From Dipteris shenzhenensis (taxonomy: Eukaryota; Polypodiophyta; Polypodiopsida; Gleicheniales), in assembly GCA_047967505.1 (NCBI GenBank), contig CM106541.1: a stretch of DNA of 64,000 nt. One strand, 5' to 3'. The notes below the pieces were generated by a model. It was not told the DNA's origin. It ran no database searches and worked only from the letters and a program-made list of their open reading frames with translations. Made by a program: the position numbers and the translations under genes. Below, in pieces: positions 32,974-45,565 of this stretch (positions are counted from its first letter, which is position 1; each line of letters starts with the position of its first letter).

Positions 32974-34548
32974 TTGACCTAACCTAGCCCAACTAACGTA
33001 ACCTATACTAACCTAATAATGTAGTTTATTGTAACTTAAGCTAGCCTAGCCAAGACAAGCACCAAAGGAGGAGGATTGGAGAGGGGGAAAAGGGTGGTTG
33101 ATCCAGTTGGGAGAGAAGATGAGAGGGGGAAGGGGGAAGAACAAGTGCGCGAGGGGTAAGGGAGGACCTATATGTTATCTCATACATAATCAATTCAACA
33201 ACCAACATTGTATAAATTGACAAACTTGGGTTGTTACAAGTCGTGTTGATGAATCAAGAGTAATTTCTACTCTATACAAGATTGAAAATGACAACATATG
33301 GCTCAAGAATTGTCACTAGACGAGTTAAACACTACTCATGCCTATTGGTGTTGATGCATTATATAAGAGGTAGACAATGACACAAAAAAGAATGAATTCA
33401 ATGCAAACTAGCTCATAGAAGACTCAAATCTAAGCTGGCCACTTTGCCAACCAATCAATGAGTTCCTCCTTGCATTGTCTAATAGGTGTGACTTGACCAA
33501 TTGCTCCATATGTACGTTTTTGCAGTAATGACATAAGCTCAAGAGTATTTTTGAACACCTTGAAGAACCCTCACAAGAATGTAAGTTGGTTCTCCACCAA
33601 ATTAGAGAGAGTCTTCTCTTTTTTCTTTTCTTTACTAAGCAACAAAGCTACACATTGCTCTTCTCTATGTCACTAGACTTTATCATTCATCAATAGTGAA
33701 AGAAGTACGAATAAATTGGATGCTAAACTCTTTGGTAGTGAAAGAAGTATGAATAAATTGGATGCTAAGACTCTTGGATAGCCTCCCAAGAACATAGTTT
33801 TGAAAATTTTACAAATTATTTTACCTTAGTCTTGTTCACTATTTGACTCCTTATTTATCTTATTTTCTATGATCTAAATACTTCATTAGATTTTATATCT
33901 TACAGCAAAGTTAAAAGGCCCAACCTCTTAGAAACGAACATTAATACAATATGTAGAAATATCTATGCATAAATCCTTGTCCAAGCTATTTAGCTCTACC
34001 TTACTAAATGTGGGGATGACTTCTTGATTCTCTCTATCGTCTACTAAGAGTGAATGAAGTAGATATAAATAGCATGCTAAGACTTCGCAAAACACACAGC
34101 ATTATGAGACTTCATACATAGCATGATGGGTGAACCACCCAAGAGCATATTTTTTATTTTTTTACATTTTATTATGTCAGTTTTATTCACTCTTCCTAAT
34201 TCCTAATTTAATTCTTACTCTACAAACCCCATTAGATTTTATGCCTTAAGGTATGCCAAAGTCTAAGAGGGGACACCTTGGAAGTGTAACTTCAATATAT
34301 GGATACCATAATGCATGCATCCTTCTCTAAGTTATTTATTCCATTTGTTTACATGTGGGGATCCCTTCTCATTCCTTCTCTCTATGGGCATGGATGTTGT
34401 GTGTTAATAGTGCATGAAGTAGGTTGATGAGATTGAACCATCCCTAAGTTTCAGTACAAAGGTTCCAATTTATATTCCTCATTTTCTTTTCTATAATTTT
34501 AAAAATGATTTTAATTTTAATAATCTAATTTCTCTTTAAAAATAAATT
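32375..34548. other. Intergenic; CT microsatellite, no gene seen
   Basis: AT-rich DNA downstream of Mpv17/PMP22. A phrase AATCCAAGAAC(A/T)TAATGGTTCTAAA is repeated at about 32767 and 32800. A pure (CT)n run fills 32900-32970. Nothing else is recognisable apart from a near-duplicate phrase AGTGAAAGAAGTA(C/T)GAATAAATTGGATGCTAA at about 33698 and 33736. Confidence 0.6.
32900..32970 (+). repeat. (CT)n microsatellite
   Basis: About 35 uninterrupted CT units. It is not preceded by the TTTAATAAAC LINE tail, so it is not assigned to that family. Confidence 0.95.
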
Positions 34549-34977
34549 TTGTTCCTTTTTTCTAAATTATGTATTTTCTTTAATTTAGAATTGATGGGGA
34601 TGCAAAAAGGAGACATTGTAACCTTAATTATTTATGGCAAAGTTGTTGGAGAGGGATTTCTCCATTTGAATAACTCTTTTGCCATTTGTAACTTTATAAT
34701 GGTAGAGCAAAGTAGGGTTTCTATCATTCTTGAAAAGGAAATTATAGTTAAGGATGCCACGATTCCTTACCCAACTTTAGATGCTTCATTCTTAGAGCAA
34801 GCAATTGGATATTTTGTCATGTGGGACACAAATAGTGTTTGTAGCAAGCATATGGATCAAGGGAAATTTGTCATGAATACAGGCAAAACACGTGATGATT
34901 GGGTAAATCAAAAAGTGATTTTTTGGTCTTTTGATCATACACAAGTTGCTGCTATGGGATACATCTTATTGGCATAA
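34549..34977 (+). pseudogene. DUF8039-like fragment
   Basis: This 142-codon frame reads LMGMQKGDIVTLIIYGKVVG, then EGFLHLNN, RVSIILEKEIIVKDATIPYP and LEQAIGYFVMWDTN, and ends without partners. A small beta-rich unit with a G-x-hydrophobic opening, ...PYP... and ...A(I/V)G.FV.W is the pattern of the plant DUF8039 domain, which often accompanies En/Spm-type transposase genes. No transposase or terminal repeats were found nearby, so it is likely an isolated transposon fragment or single exon. Confidence 0.4.
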
Positions 34978-36520
34978 TGCCCATGAGGCAATGGAATGAA
35001 AAGCTTAGAAATGATCAAGTTTCAACCTTGAATCCCCAATAGCAATAGTTTGTAGCTCTTAAATGAGAGAACTATAAACATGGCATACCATTGTATTCCA
35101 GACATGCATACTCTTGACAAAATCAAAGCAAACCCAACATGATACCAACTTATCTTGTTCACCAAATCAACATCACTACCATGGCGTTGGTAGACATCTT
35201 GGAAACATGACATCTATCCAATTAAGAAAATGCAAGCTGACCAGGGAACATCATGCTTTGAAAATAATCAGATATACATTATCTTTTTAGTTGTGAAAGA
35301 GCATCATAATCATTTGCAAAGGATCCACTTTCAATTTGGGCCTCCCCCTCCAACGTACCAGCCTACGATTAAGACGATTAAGAACATGTAACAGCTTTGG
35401 GATCATGTTGAATGATAGCCTCTAATATTATTATTTTTGCTATAGCTTTCTTTATAGCATCCTTCACCAATTTGATGCAAATGATACCCTAAATGTATAA
35501 CACACCTCTTAAATTGTATACCACCTTTGGGGTATGGTAACATAAGAATAGCCTACATGGGCACTCTTTCTCACAAAAAGGACGAGCTCCACAATTCAAA
35601 CACTTAAGAGTGCTATGTTTGCCAACATATCATCTTTGAGGACATAGTCATGATAGTCTCCCTTGCCAAGACTTCTCAATCAGGTCTTTGGTTCTCTCTA
35701 AGTAAGGACAATTTTGTTGAGAGGAAGAGAAAGAGAAAAGAGACAATCACAAGAGTTGCTGCTAAGGAAGTAATTCTATTCATAGACCATAGGCATCTAT
35801 ATAGTTGAGAAGTAGGCTGAGTTAGGGCAAGCTATATATAGCTCTGACACCCCCACTCAAACTAGGCCCCCTAGCTATGGATGAAAAAACCCTTGGGCAA
35901 TACAAGGGAAAAAACCTGAGCCACTATATATATATATATATATACAAAGGATGGCCATAGGCCAGTTTGAATGATACAATGTAATGTTGGATGGTATAGT
36001 GCAAAGTGCATGTGGATAGTACAAAGGCATAACACAAGCACTTGTCCATAGTATAGTGCAAAGTATAGACACTACATTTGGTGCATGATACAGTGCAAAG
36101 TATGTGTGGAAAATGAAAAACTATGCTTGGAAATGTGAACTTGTTTAACATAGTGATGATGCATAATCAGGGATTAAGATCTTCAAGTTTGATGTTTGAG
36201 CTCTTCATCTAAATAGGAGAGCTTGTTGTCTCCAAGTTCAATATCCTTTGTAATCATGCCTTCATGTTTTGCACAATTCATTCACCTAAAATGACCGGTT
36301 TCATGCGCTATATATATGAACACATCAAATATTCAAGTGCCTTTTTCTATTGTACCAAGGATGAATGTATGAGGAAATTGCTTCAACCACTCCAAAGATG
36401 AGTATGCAGGGGCGATTTGAGATGTCCACAAAGCCAGGGCTGAAATGTTGCTTGTGTAGTGTAAGAAAGCCGTAGCAACACAATAGGAACGCCCATAAAG
36501 ATTCTACAAATCAAGAACCA
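34978..36520. other. Intergenic; no gene seen
   Basis: AT-rich DNA with a (TA)n run at about 35925-35943. Around 35990-36115 a phrase like TA(T/C)AGTGCAAAGT(G/A)(C/T)(A/G) recurs three to four times about 60 bp apart. Nothing coding is supported. Confidence 0.5.
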
Positions 36521-36529
36521 ATAATCTAG

Positions 36530-36760
36530 AAGCACAACGAGCATTTGGGCATCTGGAAGTATCGAACACTTGGGAATCTGGAAGTACCAAGAAATAAGGC
36601 AGCCGGAAGTAACGAACAATTAAAAATACTACGAGCATAAGCCACACACGTATGACAAGAGGCAAACTGGTGTGGATTAGACATAGCTTCCATAATCATA
36701 GCGGTAGTGATATAACAACCTCTTTGCATTTGGAAGTACCGAACAATTGGAAAGACGATC
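36530..36760 (+). repeat. Short repeats with (A/T)(T/C)(C/T)GGAAGTA(C/T)CGAACA
   Basis: ATCTGGAAGTATCGAACACT, then ATCTGGAAGTACCAAGAA, AGCCGGAAGTAACGAACAAT and ATTTGGAAGTACCGAACAAT form an irregular array between 36548 and 36745. Confidence 0.65.
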
Positions 36761-36861
36761 ATCCGAGATTACAAAGAACATCCAGAAGTAATCAAGCAAA
36801 TGGGCATCCAAGAACACCAGGAGAAAAGAGAAGTAACAATCACGGTGATCACAGCCAAACA

Positions 36862-37460
36862 AGTACTCAATAAGTAATCCATATGTGTCACATCCAAACG
36901 AGTACTTTATAAATATGCGTCACATCCAAAAGAGTCCAAATAAGTACTCAATAAGTAATCCATATGTGTCACGTCCAAATGATTACTTCATAAATAATCC
37001 ATATGTGTCATGTCCAAATGACTACTCAAGAAGTAATCCATATGTGTTCATAAATATTATCACCTTAAAGACCTTGAACCTTGCCACGTCCAAACAAGTA
37101 CGCAATAAGTAATCTATAGGTGCCACGTCAAAACGAGCCCTCAATAAGTAATCCATATGTGTTTATCGTGAAAGCCATATAAGTATATGTCACGTCCAAA
37201 TGAGTACTCAATAAGTAATTCATATGTGTTCATCGTGAAAGCCATATAAGCCTATGTCACGTCCAAATGAGTACTCAATACGTAATCCATTTCAATGTCC
37301 AAATGAGTACTCAATAAGTAATCCTTATGTGTTCATCGTGAAATCCAAATAAATATGTCACATCCAAACAAGGACTCAGTAATAATCCATGTGCCACGTT
37401 CAGACGAGTACTCAAGTAGTTAGCCATATGCCACATCTAGACGAGTACTCAAGCAGTCAA
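36862..37460 (+). repeat. Minisatellite with GAGTACTCAATAAGTAATCC core
   Basis: A unit of about 37-40 bp (CACGTCCAAA-x-GAGTACTCAATAAGTAATCC-ATATGTGT) is repeated at least a dozen times with variation. In the middle (37150-37340) it alternates with GTTCATCGTGAAAGCCATATAAG, giving a longer repeat of about 80 bp. No ORF is supported through it. Confidence 0.85.
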
Positions 37461-37597
37461 ACTAGGCTAGGTATAAGTTGTACCAAAGTTGAGAGCACAA
37501 GTATCCCATGGGGATAACTTTGGTTTGCACATATACCTCATCTCCTAGTTTAGTAAAACAGTCGTCTACGATAAAGAGGTTTACATTAATAAAATCT

Positions 37598-38805
37598 TTA
37601 AAATTTATTGCACAAGTCTTTGTTTTTCTTGGTAAGCTCATATTGTTTCCTAGTTTTTTTGAAGCCTAGATAGCCAATAGTATTTAGGATTTTGATAAAA
37701 TTTTGGAGAGAAACGATAAGTCTATTACTCCTTTGGTGGGGTATGGCTTCATAGCATGACATAACGTCAAAGGTATGTACTGAAAACATTTCCTTCAGTA
37801 GATTAATCAAAAAGTCATGTTGGTTATGGATAATCCAATATGCATTAGTACGGATAAAGCTAAAAACCCAAATATCTCTATAAAGTCTTTCAGTATATTC
37901 TTCAATTCCACTATCATGAGCTTTGAGCAGCTTAGTAATAAGGTTGGTAATATTGGTAAACATGCTATGCTCATTAGTAAACCATCTACATGCCTTTTTA
38001 TGCACTTTATATGTACCCATAAGAAAGGGAAACTTGACACAATGTCATAAGCCAACAAATATAGTGCAATATTTTCAGCTCTCTCTCTCTTTCAGTGATG
38101 AGAGATAAAGAATTCAAGGGAATAAAGTCTTTGCTTAGCTACTAATCTCATTAGCTGTTTGCAAATGAAGGTCGAGGTTTGCAAGGATATATCTAAACCA
38201 CAGATATAAAGATGGGGAGTGAGGTAATTAACTTCATTCATAATATTTTTATCATGGAACGAAGGTATTTGGTTGAACCTATGGTTTGGAAAAAGGGAGT
38301 TAAATTAAGGACAATTTCCTTAATAAATATATCATGATTTGATGAGTCATTAATGCACATCTAGCTACAAAGTTTGACCAATGCCAGCTTTAACTGCTTA
38401 ATGACCGGGTCAGGATTCACAGGGACAAGAGGGATATGGTTAAGACCTTTTTTCATGAAATCTTATAGGACAGGATGTCTACAAAGCAATGGGTTGGTAG
38501 ATAGGACATGGGTACCAAAGTTGTCAAAGTCTTGTCTGAAATCTTTTTGAATTGGTATGGATGCATGTGAGGGAATCAATAGAAAAATCACAAATTGTGT
38601 TTAATTGTTTGTAAAACATAGTAGCTAAGTTTCCAAAAAAAATCCTCCCAAACCCAATGTTGAAAGTAGACCAGGATTTTTTAATATTAAATCTTTCACA
38701 AACATCCACAAAAGCTTTTTCTAGTGATATAAAATCAAAAAGTTTATTGACAAAAAGGAGATGAATAAATATTTTAAATTTGCTTTTTGGTCTATTAAGC
38801 AAAGA
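37598..38805 (-). pseudogene. Probable Penelope-like element reverse transcriptase remnant
   Basis: The minus frame 38020-37598 reads GTYKVHKKACRWFTNEHSMF, then NLITKLLKAHD, NAYWIIHNQHDFLINLL and VHTFDVMSCYEAIPHQ, ending soon after. An HK-x(3-4)-RW block, a WII-x-N block and the FDV...IPH block in this order are what Penelope-like RTs show, rather than LINE or LTR RTs. Upstream minus-strand pieces fit a broken N-terminus: FDNFGTHVLSTNPLLC and GLNHIPLVPVNPD (about 38535-38410), and the frame 38802-38524. The element is cut off in the middle of RT next to the minisatellite. No GIY-YIG endonuclease is visible. Confidence 0.5.
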
Positions 38806-41800
38806 TAAATCATTAGCTTTTTTAGTGAGGAATCTTACCTATTCATCATCCTTATTGAAATCAACTACTTTTGAAGTCCTCTAACTCATGAAATGTGCGA
38901 GGCTTCTTGGTGGAGCTCTTCATGGTAGAAAGAATAATTGAGAGTCTCTTAAGATCCTTATTCTTTGATGGAACAAGGATTGCATCAATAGTATTAGAAG
39001 CAAGAGTGCTAAGGGCAAGAGTGCTAAGGAATCGAGGAAGAATGGGGAATTAGGGGCATAAAGGGTCAGATTATGAGCAGCTTCTAACATAAAATCATGA
39101 AACCAGAAATAAACTAACAGTGCAATTTTGATTTCCATGGGAAAAAAGACCTTTCATCCAATGAAAGCATAAACCAAGCCCGGGGTCCAGGGGAGAATGG
39201 AAAGAAGTTAAAGAGGTTTTGGAACACAAACAATAAGAGGTGATCAAGCCAAATAATAGAGGCAAAACAAGTTGAATTGGGATTGCATTTGGCACTTTAG
39301 AAATAGTCTATAGGTATTTCAGTAATTTTTCAAGAACTTTTTCGGTTCACAAAGCTTATCTTAATTCATAAGGACCTTAGTTCTAGCTATCATAGCACTA
39401 TTAAGGCATTTTGAGGGGTCTACATTAGAAAGCTTAATTTGAGATCCCTCAAAGAAAAACTCATTTGATAAAAGATGTTTGGATTGAATGGAAATAATCT
39501 TGCAATGATCTACCATATCAATCGAGAAACTAAAGAATAGAGCTAAGGAGGTGATTGAAAAAGGTGCTCTATGGTTGATAACTTTGAAATCCTAGAAAAA
39601 TGATGTTTTGTGGAGAAGAGGAGAAGTAAGATTCAAGTGGGGAGTTTAAAGAAGAAAGAGCTTCTTTTTCATTGTGGTCCAGGAGCTCAAAACCCAAAAG
39701 AGAGTTGACAATTTCAAGAGGATTCTTTATCTCTAATGGGATAGCAAGAACACCATTCAGAAGAAAGAGTTTGTTGATACTAGAAGGACGAGTGGAAAAG
39801 TAAAAATTAAGATCGGAAGCATCTTTGGAATCAATCAAGGGAAGAGACACAAGTAGTTTACTAAAGGCTTTAAGAAAAGCTAGTTAGTATTTCTTAGAGA
39901 GAACAAGGAGCGAGATCCTTAACAGAGGCTATATTGAAAAGGGAAGGTAATTTCTTAAGCGATGCTTGCACCTCAAAATCCAAGAGTTGCAGAGGAATCG
40001 GGATGCTAGATGAAGTTGTTTTACAAGGGATGGAATCCTATGGTTCCGCCAAACAATACCACTAGCTAGTGGAAATGATCTTAAAGTACAAATGGATCAA
40101 GAAAAGTCATGGCAATAATCAAATAATCTAATAATTTAATTTATCCAATAATTAAGAATTAACTATATGGTAGTAGCCCGACCAAGGGCTAGTTGGGAGA
40201 GTAAAGTGTGTGTTTGGATTTAATGATCCCAATCATTTGGATAATGTCTACAAACTAGTTAAAAATATGACACCATTTGCTTGAGAGCAATAGAAAATTT
40301 CTAAATTATTATTCTAGGCCTTAGCCTACTAGGCAAGGGTCCATAAACTTGAGCAAATCCACACATGCACAGTACAAGAATTATTTGCCATTATTAGCAA
40401 AGTGTAACCAAGAAGTCCAACTATCCAAAAGTCCAAACTCCAAGGTCAAGTTAACTTAGGTGCCACCATCCAAGAGAAACTAAGTGTTAGAACATTATAG
40501 CTTTGATTATGAAGACAGGTAATGCCTACCTACACCAGCTTGTTATCACTTTTACCAAGGAACAAAACCACCTTCCAGATTCAAAAGTTCAAGGTGAATT
40601 GTGTACAAAGTAAAAGGTGTCTTTGAGTAGGCTTCACTAAAAAGCTTGTCCCTGGGAAGGTAATCCCATTCACATGTTAACCCTGAATAATTGTGCCTAA
40701 TGATGTCTCAGCCCTAGGCAGAGATAGACCAACAATTTACTTAATAATTTCATCTAAATTTTGAAATATATGAAAGAAAGCATAAATACAATCTTTAAAA
40801 AATTGAAGGAGGAATTCTACTACCAACAAGAACTAAAAGATGACAATGCTAAAGAAGGAAAGCATTGCTTACATTTACATAAAAGAAATGCATTAAAGGA
40901 GTGCAAGAACTTTCAATGAAGAAATATAATTAATTAAATATCAAACCGAAGCTTAAAGTGCACGGAGATCATATCAAAAATTGGACCCGAATTAGCCCTA
41001 GCAAAGTCCATTAGTTAAGACAAAATAAAAAAGACTTAGAAAAGAATTGCTTGTTAATGTATAGTTATAAATAGGCCTACAATATCATAATAACTTGATA
41101 ATTAAATTATATATACCTATATCTTGTTATAAATGTGTTGATATATCTATATATATAATTGTATAGGGCATGTATCTATAAGTATATGTATATATATACT
41201 TATCATAAATGCTGTGAGGATGTGACAGGGAGAATATCAAAGGACAGGAGTGAAGCCAAGCTAGATCAACAGAAAGAAGCCATAGAGCTTCTATGACTCC
41301 CAGTTTCAAGCAAAGCCACTAATCATTGTAGAATAGAAAATCTGAGACATGGAGCACGATGCAAGGTACACAGATTAGCACACGAGCCAATTGAAGATGG
41401 ATAACTGTAAGCAAAAGTAACGGTGTCGACATAGAGAGAAGACAAATTGTAAAGAGATGCATAGGGAGTAGTCTGTATTGAGAGCATATACAGATTCCGT
41501 GATTGAGGGCTAAGAGAGTACGACTGCACACCAAGATGGTAGGAATTGAACTCAAAGCTTCCTCAAAGGAGCCTAGCCAACTAAGCAGACCTTGTAACAA
41601 GAGGGACCTAAAAGTGCACGTTGTATCAAAAGCCTAGCCAACTAAAAGGAAATTGGAGTAAGAGGGACCAGGAAGTGTACCAGGATCATAAGAAGATGCA
41701 GAGAAGTTGCTAATGATCGAAGGCAGAAAGCTACACTACCATGCACATTATAAGGGCTAGCCAAGTACGCTATATTATCCAACACCACCAAGAGCTCCAT

Positions 41801-43939
41801 AAAAGTCTCAGAAACAGTTCGATATTAGACAAGACTACAAAGACTCATAAGCCTCCAAGGAACCATAGTCATGCTTAACTACACAAATAGGGAAGACCCA
41901 ACACCATAGGTGAGGAAGAATACCACGACCCTTGTTGCCACAGAGGTGAGAGCATTGTCTACACTAGATTCTAGATATTGTAGTGGCATTGGCACTAAGC
42001 CTAGTAGGTCAATCAATAACGGCATTACAAGAGTTTGCAAAGATAATATTATGCATGTATGCAAACACAAAGGACCCGTCCTTACTGTGGCACAATGGAA
42101 CTAGCAAGCAATACATGTGAAGGCCATCAATGCGTTGCTTGCTTAGAGCTAGGAGCTCACATTGATTATTCACCCATAGTGATGTGTAGATGAGCTGCTT
42201 GGAGGGTACATGCATTGCTTAAAATACTTAGTAGCAACTAAGAAACATTCAAGGCAAGCGAGAGCATTACATGAGGCAAGAGGAGGTAGCATGAATCGCA
42301 TCAAGAGCCTAACAGGTCATAGATAAGTCCGCCAAGCAACGCTTAGGGACAAAAGTATGGAAAAAGCAGAAATGGAAGATCCTAGGTGAGACCACACATG
42401 TATGTGTAGTTGTGTATGAAAGGTGTGAGTAGTATGTGTGAATTTATGTGTGGGTGCATGTGTTTGTGTAAGAGTGAATAGTTGCATATATAAAAACAAA
42501 TGTGTGTGTGTGTGTGTGTGTGTGTGTGGCCCACCCCCAACCCAAAGGTAAAGACCACATGGTGAGGGGTGAGCCCACCATGTGGAGCTTACCCCTCACC
42601 AAAGAGATTAATAAGAATATAAACGTGAACAGGAAAAGTATTCTTTCTTTTTCAAGAAATAAAGGACATTTTTGGTAATCAATCATAATTAAAGCCATTT
42701 TTCTCAAAAAGACCAATTAGTCTAAGCAAATCAATATAAGCCCATGATCCATGTGAGGCATTATAAATAAGAGATAACACTTGTGAAACACATACCTTGT
42801 AACTAGCTACATGGATGAACGCAATATTAGAACAAGGAAGTTTATCATTTTTCCAAAACATATGTGTTTCATCCCAACAAGATAAGACTACATCCCAACA
42901 ACTAATACATAGCATCTGCCACATCATAACCTAGCTCAATAGTCCACGTGGCATAGTGCCACTTTAGCAATCTTCCATGTGGCACACAACTAATACAATC
43001 CACCTCATCAATCCACATGGCACCAATGTCACGTCATCACACTATCTCATCATGCTTGTTACATCATTTTGCAATTTTGAGCTTCTACAATAGATCCACT
43101 TCCTTTGCATTTTGAAGCCTCTTCAATTCATAGCAAAAAAGAAATTCTCTTGCTATGGCGATTGGTCCAGCATAAATTAGCACAGATTAGTCTATCTTCA
43201 AAACTCACCTAACGAGTTCCTATCAAAGTCAATCCTATTGCTCACATGACGTTTCACACTCATCACATATCCTAAAACCTGAGCACTTATAGACAATGAG
43301 CAAAGTTGAGGACAATTTTGGCCTCTTGTAGAACTTGTGGACTCAACCTACGAGAACCTCCTTCTAGCATATTTATGCAAACTTTTCAATTGTAAAATTG
43401 CCACTTTCACTTGCAAGATGACATACTCTTCCAATCCTTCTATACAAGTCTCAATATGCTTATTTGTCTTACCCACACACCTCATAGCCTTGCCAATGTG
43501 AAAACCTATTTAAAGCTCTACTTCGCTCCAATCCGACTAGCATTCACTTTGGCATGCGAAGGTGTCTTATATTTTGTTATATTGGTTGTTGTCTACTCAC
43601 AAGTAGCTTTGACATACACTTTGATGAAGTTCATCCAACCATGTTCTATACTATGAATCAACAAACAAAGAACATCTTAAGGATCATCATGACCTCCAAT
43701 TTTTTTGCACCCAAATTAAAATTGTATAAACAACCTGTTCTTCATCACTCCTATCATCCCTATCTCCCTCATACAAGGTAGAAATTAAAATTGTTCTATC
43801 CCTCATAATTTGTATTTCTACCCTCCTATCCCTCCTTAGGGGGGTTCATACCATATAAGGTATATAAAGTAATGGGGTCATACATATAAGGTATATAAAG
43901 TAATATACATGAAATAAAATAAGCAATAAAAGAAGCCAT
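38806..43939. other. Intergenic; no gene seen
   Basis: AT-rich DNA. Minus frames at 39569-39850 and 38920-39295 may be more of the Penelope-like element but carry no motif I can name. A (TG)n run lies at 42501-42528, and just after it a GGTGAGGGGT/ACCCCTCACC inverted repeat (about 42561-42600). TA-rich DNA lies at 41105-41205. Confidence 0.5.
42501..42528 (+). repeat. (TG)n microsatellite
   Basis: Fourteen uninterrupted TG units. Confidence 0.95.
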
Positions 43940-44445
43940 TGGTTTAGAGAAGGGAGAATTTTTTTAAAAGGAAAGTTAGATAAATGAGGGAAAAAAAGAG
44001 CCGAGGGGGGGGGGTCGTAATTTTGAAAAGACGGGAATAAGAAGGGTGGCAATGTGAAGGAGAGTGATAGCATAGTATGATGACGTGAGGAACACCACAA
44101 AGAAGGGGAATTAATGCGTCACCTCTAAGTCAAGCACAAGCGCCAAACAAAAGGACTAAGCTGAGGTAAGGAAGTCGAGACAAAGAAGGGGCAATCGAAA
44201 TGGAGGCAAAGTAGAGGTGGGGCAGTCGAGGTGGAGGCTACGCAAAGAGTAATGAGTGTAAGGTGAGGGACGAGGAACTAGAAGGGTGGCAAATTGAAAC
44301 AAACAACTAACCAAACAAGCAATGAACCGAAAGCGAGCACAGAGAATTGGACAACAAGAAGCAAAGATGGAACCAAAAGTTTAGAGGTATAGGATAGTCG
44401 AGAGAAGAGAGGGAGTCAAGGTTGTGAGGAGTTGAGGAAGATAGG

Positions 44446-44503
<58 letters not shown>

Positions 44504-45250
44504 AGGGTGACGGGGGGAATAGGGTAAAATAAAAAATAAAGGAAATTTAGGAAGTATTAGTGAGAGAAAAGCATAAAGAATTAGAAAAAAAAGTTAAGGG
44601 ATAGAAAAAATTTGGGGGGGGGGGGAGGGTGGAGAATAATTAAGAAGAACTAGGGGGAAGATGAGTAGGAAATTAGGGAAAGGTAGAGGGAAAACAAGGG
44701 AGGGGAATAGGGTAGAAATAACAGATAAATAATAAAAATTTAAAGCTTTAAGAAAAAATTAGCAAAATAAGGAAAAATTAGGGAGTGTTTATGGGAGAAA
44801 AAGGGGGAAGAATTAGAAAAAATAGGAAAAGGAGAGAATAAAATTAGGGGAAGGGGAATGGGAGAGAGAAATAGGAAAAATACAAGGGAAATAGGGAGAA
44901 CAAGGGGGAAGAGTAACGGAAAGGTGGAGGAACTTAGGGAGAAGGGCAAGATAAAAAATTGGGTGGGGGGTAAGAAAAAATAGAGGGGGGGGAGGGAACA
45001 TTAAGGAGAATTTAGATAAAAAATGAAAAATTTTAGACAATTTAAAAAAAAAAAACAAAAAACAAAAAAATAATTAGGATAAAAGGGCTTAGATTAGGGA
45101 TAGGGAAAGCAGGTTAAGGGGGGGAGGGGTGAGAAAGGGTGTGAGGGAAATAAGGAGAAAGAGATCGGATTTTATTTGGAGAGAGAGAGAAAGAGAGAGA
45201 GAGAGAGGAAAGGCAATTTTAAAAAAAAGGGTCTTCTTAAGGAGTATAAA
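43940..45250 (+). repeat. Purine-rich tract with GA, G and A runs
   Basis: For about 1.3 kb the + strand is overwhelmingly A and G. It includes (GA)n at 44452-44497, G-runs near 44007 and 44611, A-runs near 45045-45070, and (GA)n at 45180-45207. Pyrimidines are rare, above all between 44390 and 45020. Minus-strand Phe/Leu/Ser/Pro ORFs here are composition artefacts. Confidence 0.85.
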
Positions 45251-45565
45251 GGGAAGAAAGGTGAAATTGCATGGATAAAAGAGAAAAGAGGATTTGTGTG
45301 TGTGTGTGTGGGTGAAATTGCATGGATATAAGAGAAAAGAGGATTTGTGTGTGTGTGTGAGCATACATAAGCAACACATAAACACAACAACACACTTGCA
45401 TGCACATGCACATACGTGCAAGTGTATATATATGTGAGCATACATGCACAACCACATTATGTATGAGTGCATGTTTGTTCCCACATGTGCATGAATATGC
45501 AAGTGTATGTGTACATACATACATATATGTCAATATGCGTAACTCTCTCTCTCTCTCTCTCTCTC
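45251..45565 (+). repeat. Duplicated 51-bp block ending in TG repeats, then CT repeat
   Basis: GGTGAAATTGCATGGATA(A/T)AAGAGAAAAGAGGATTTG followed by a (TG)n run occurs at 45260 and 45311. A (CT)n run closes the region at 45542-45565. Confidence 0.8.

Noticed and set aside
36862-37460. CRISPR-like array
   Set aside because: Repeats vary in sequence and spacing, spacers are themselves repeated, and the genome is a plant's.
44740-45058. Minus-strand Phe/Leu/Ser/Pro ORFs that look like membrane proteins
   Set aside because: Artefacts of the purine-rich + strand.
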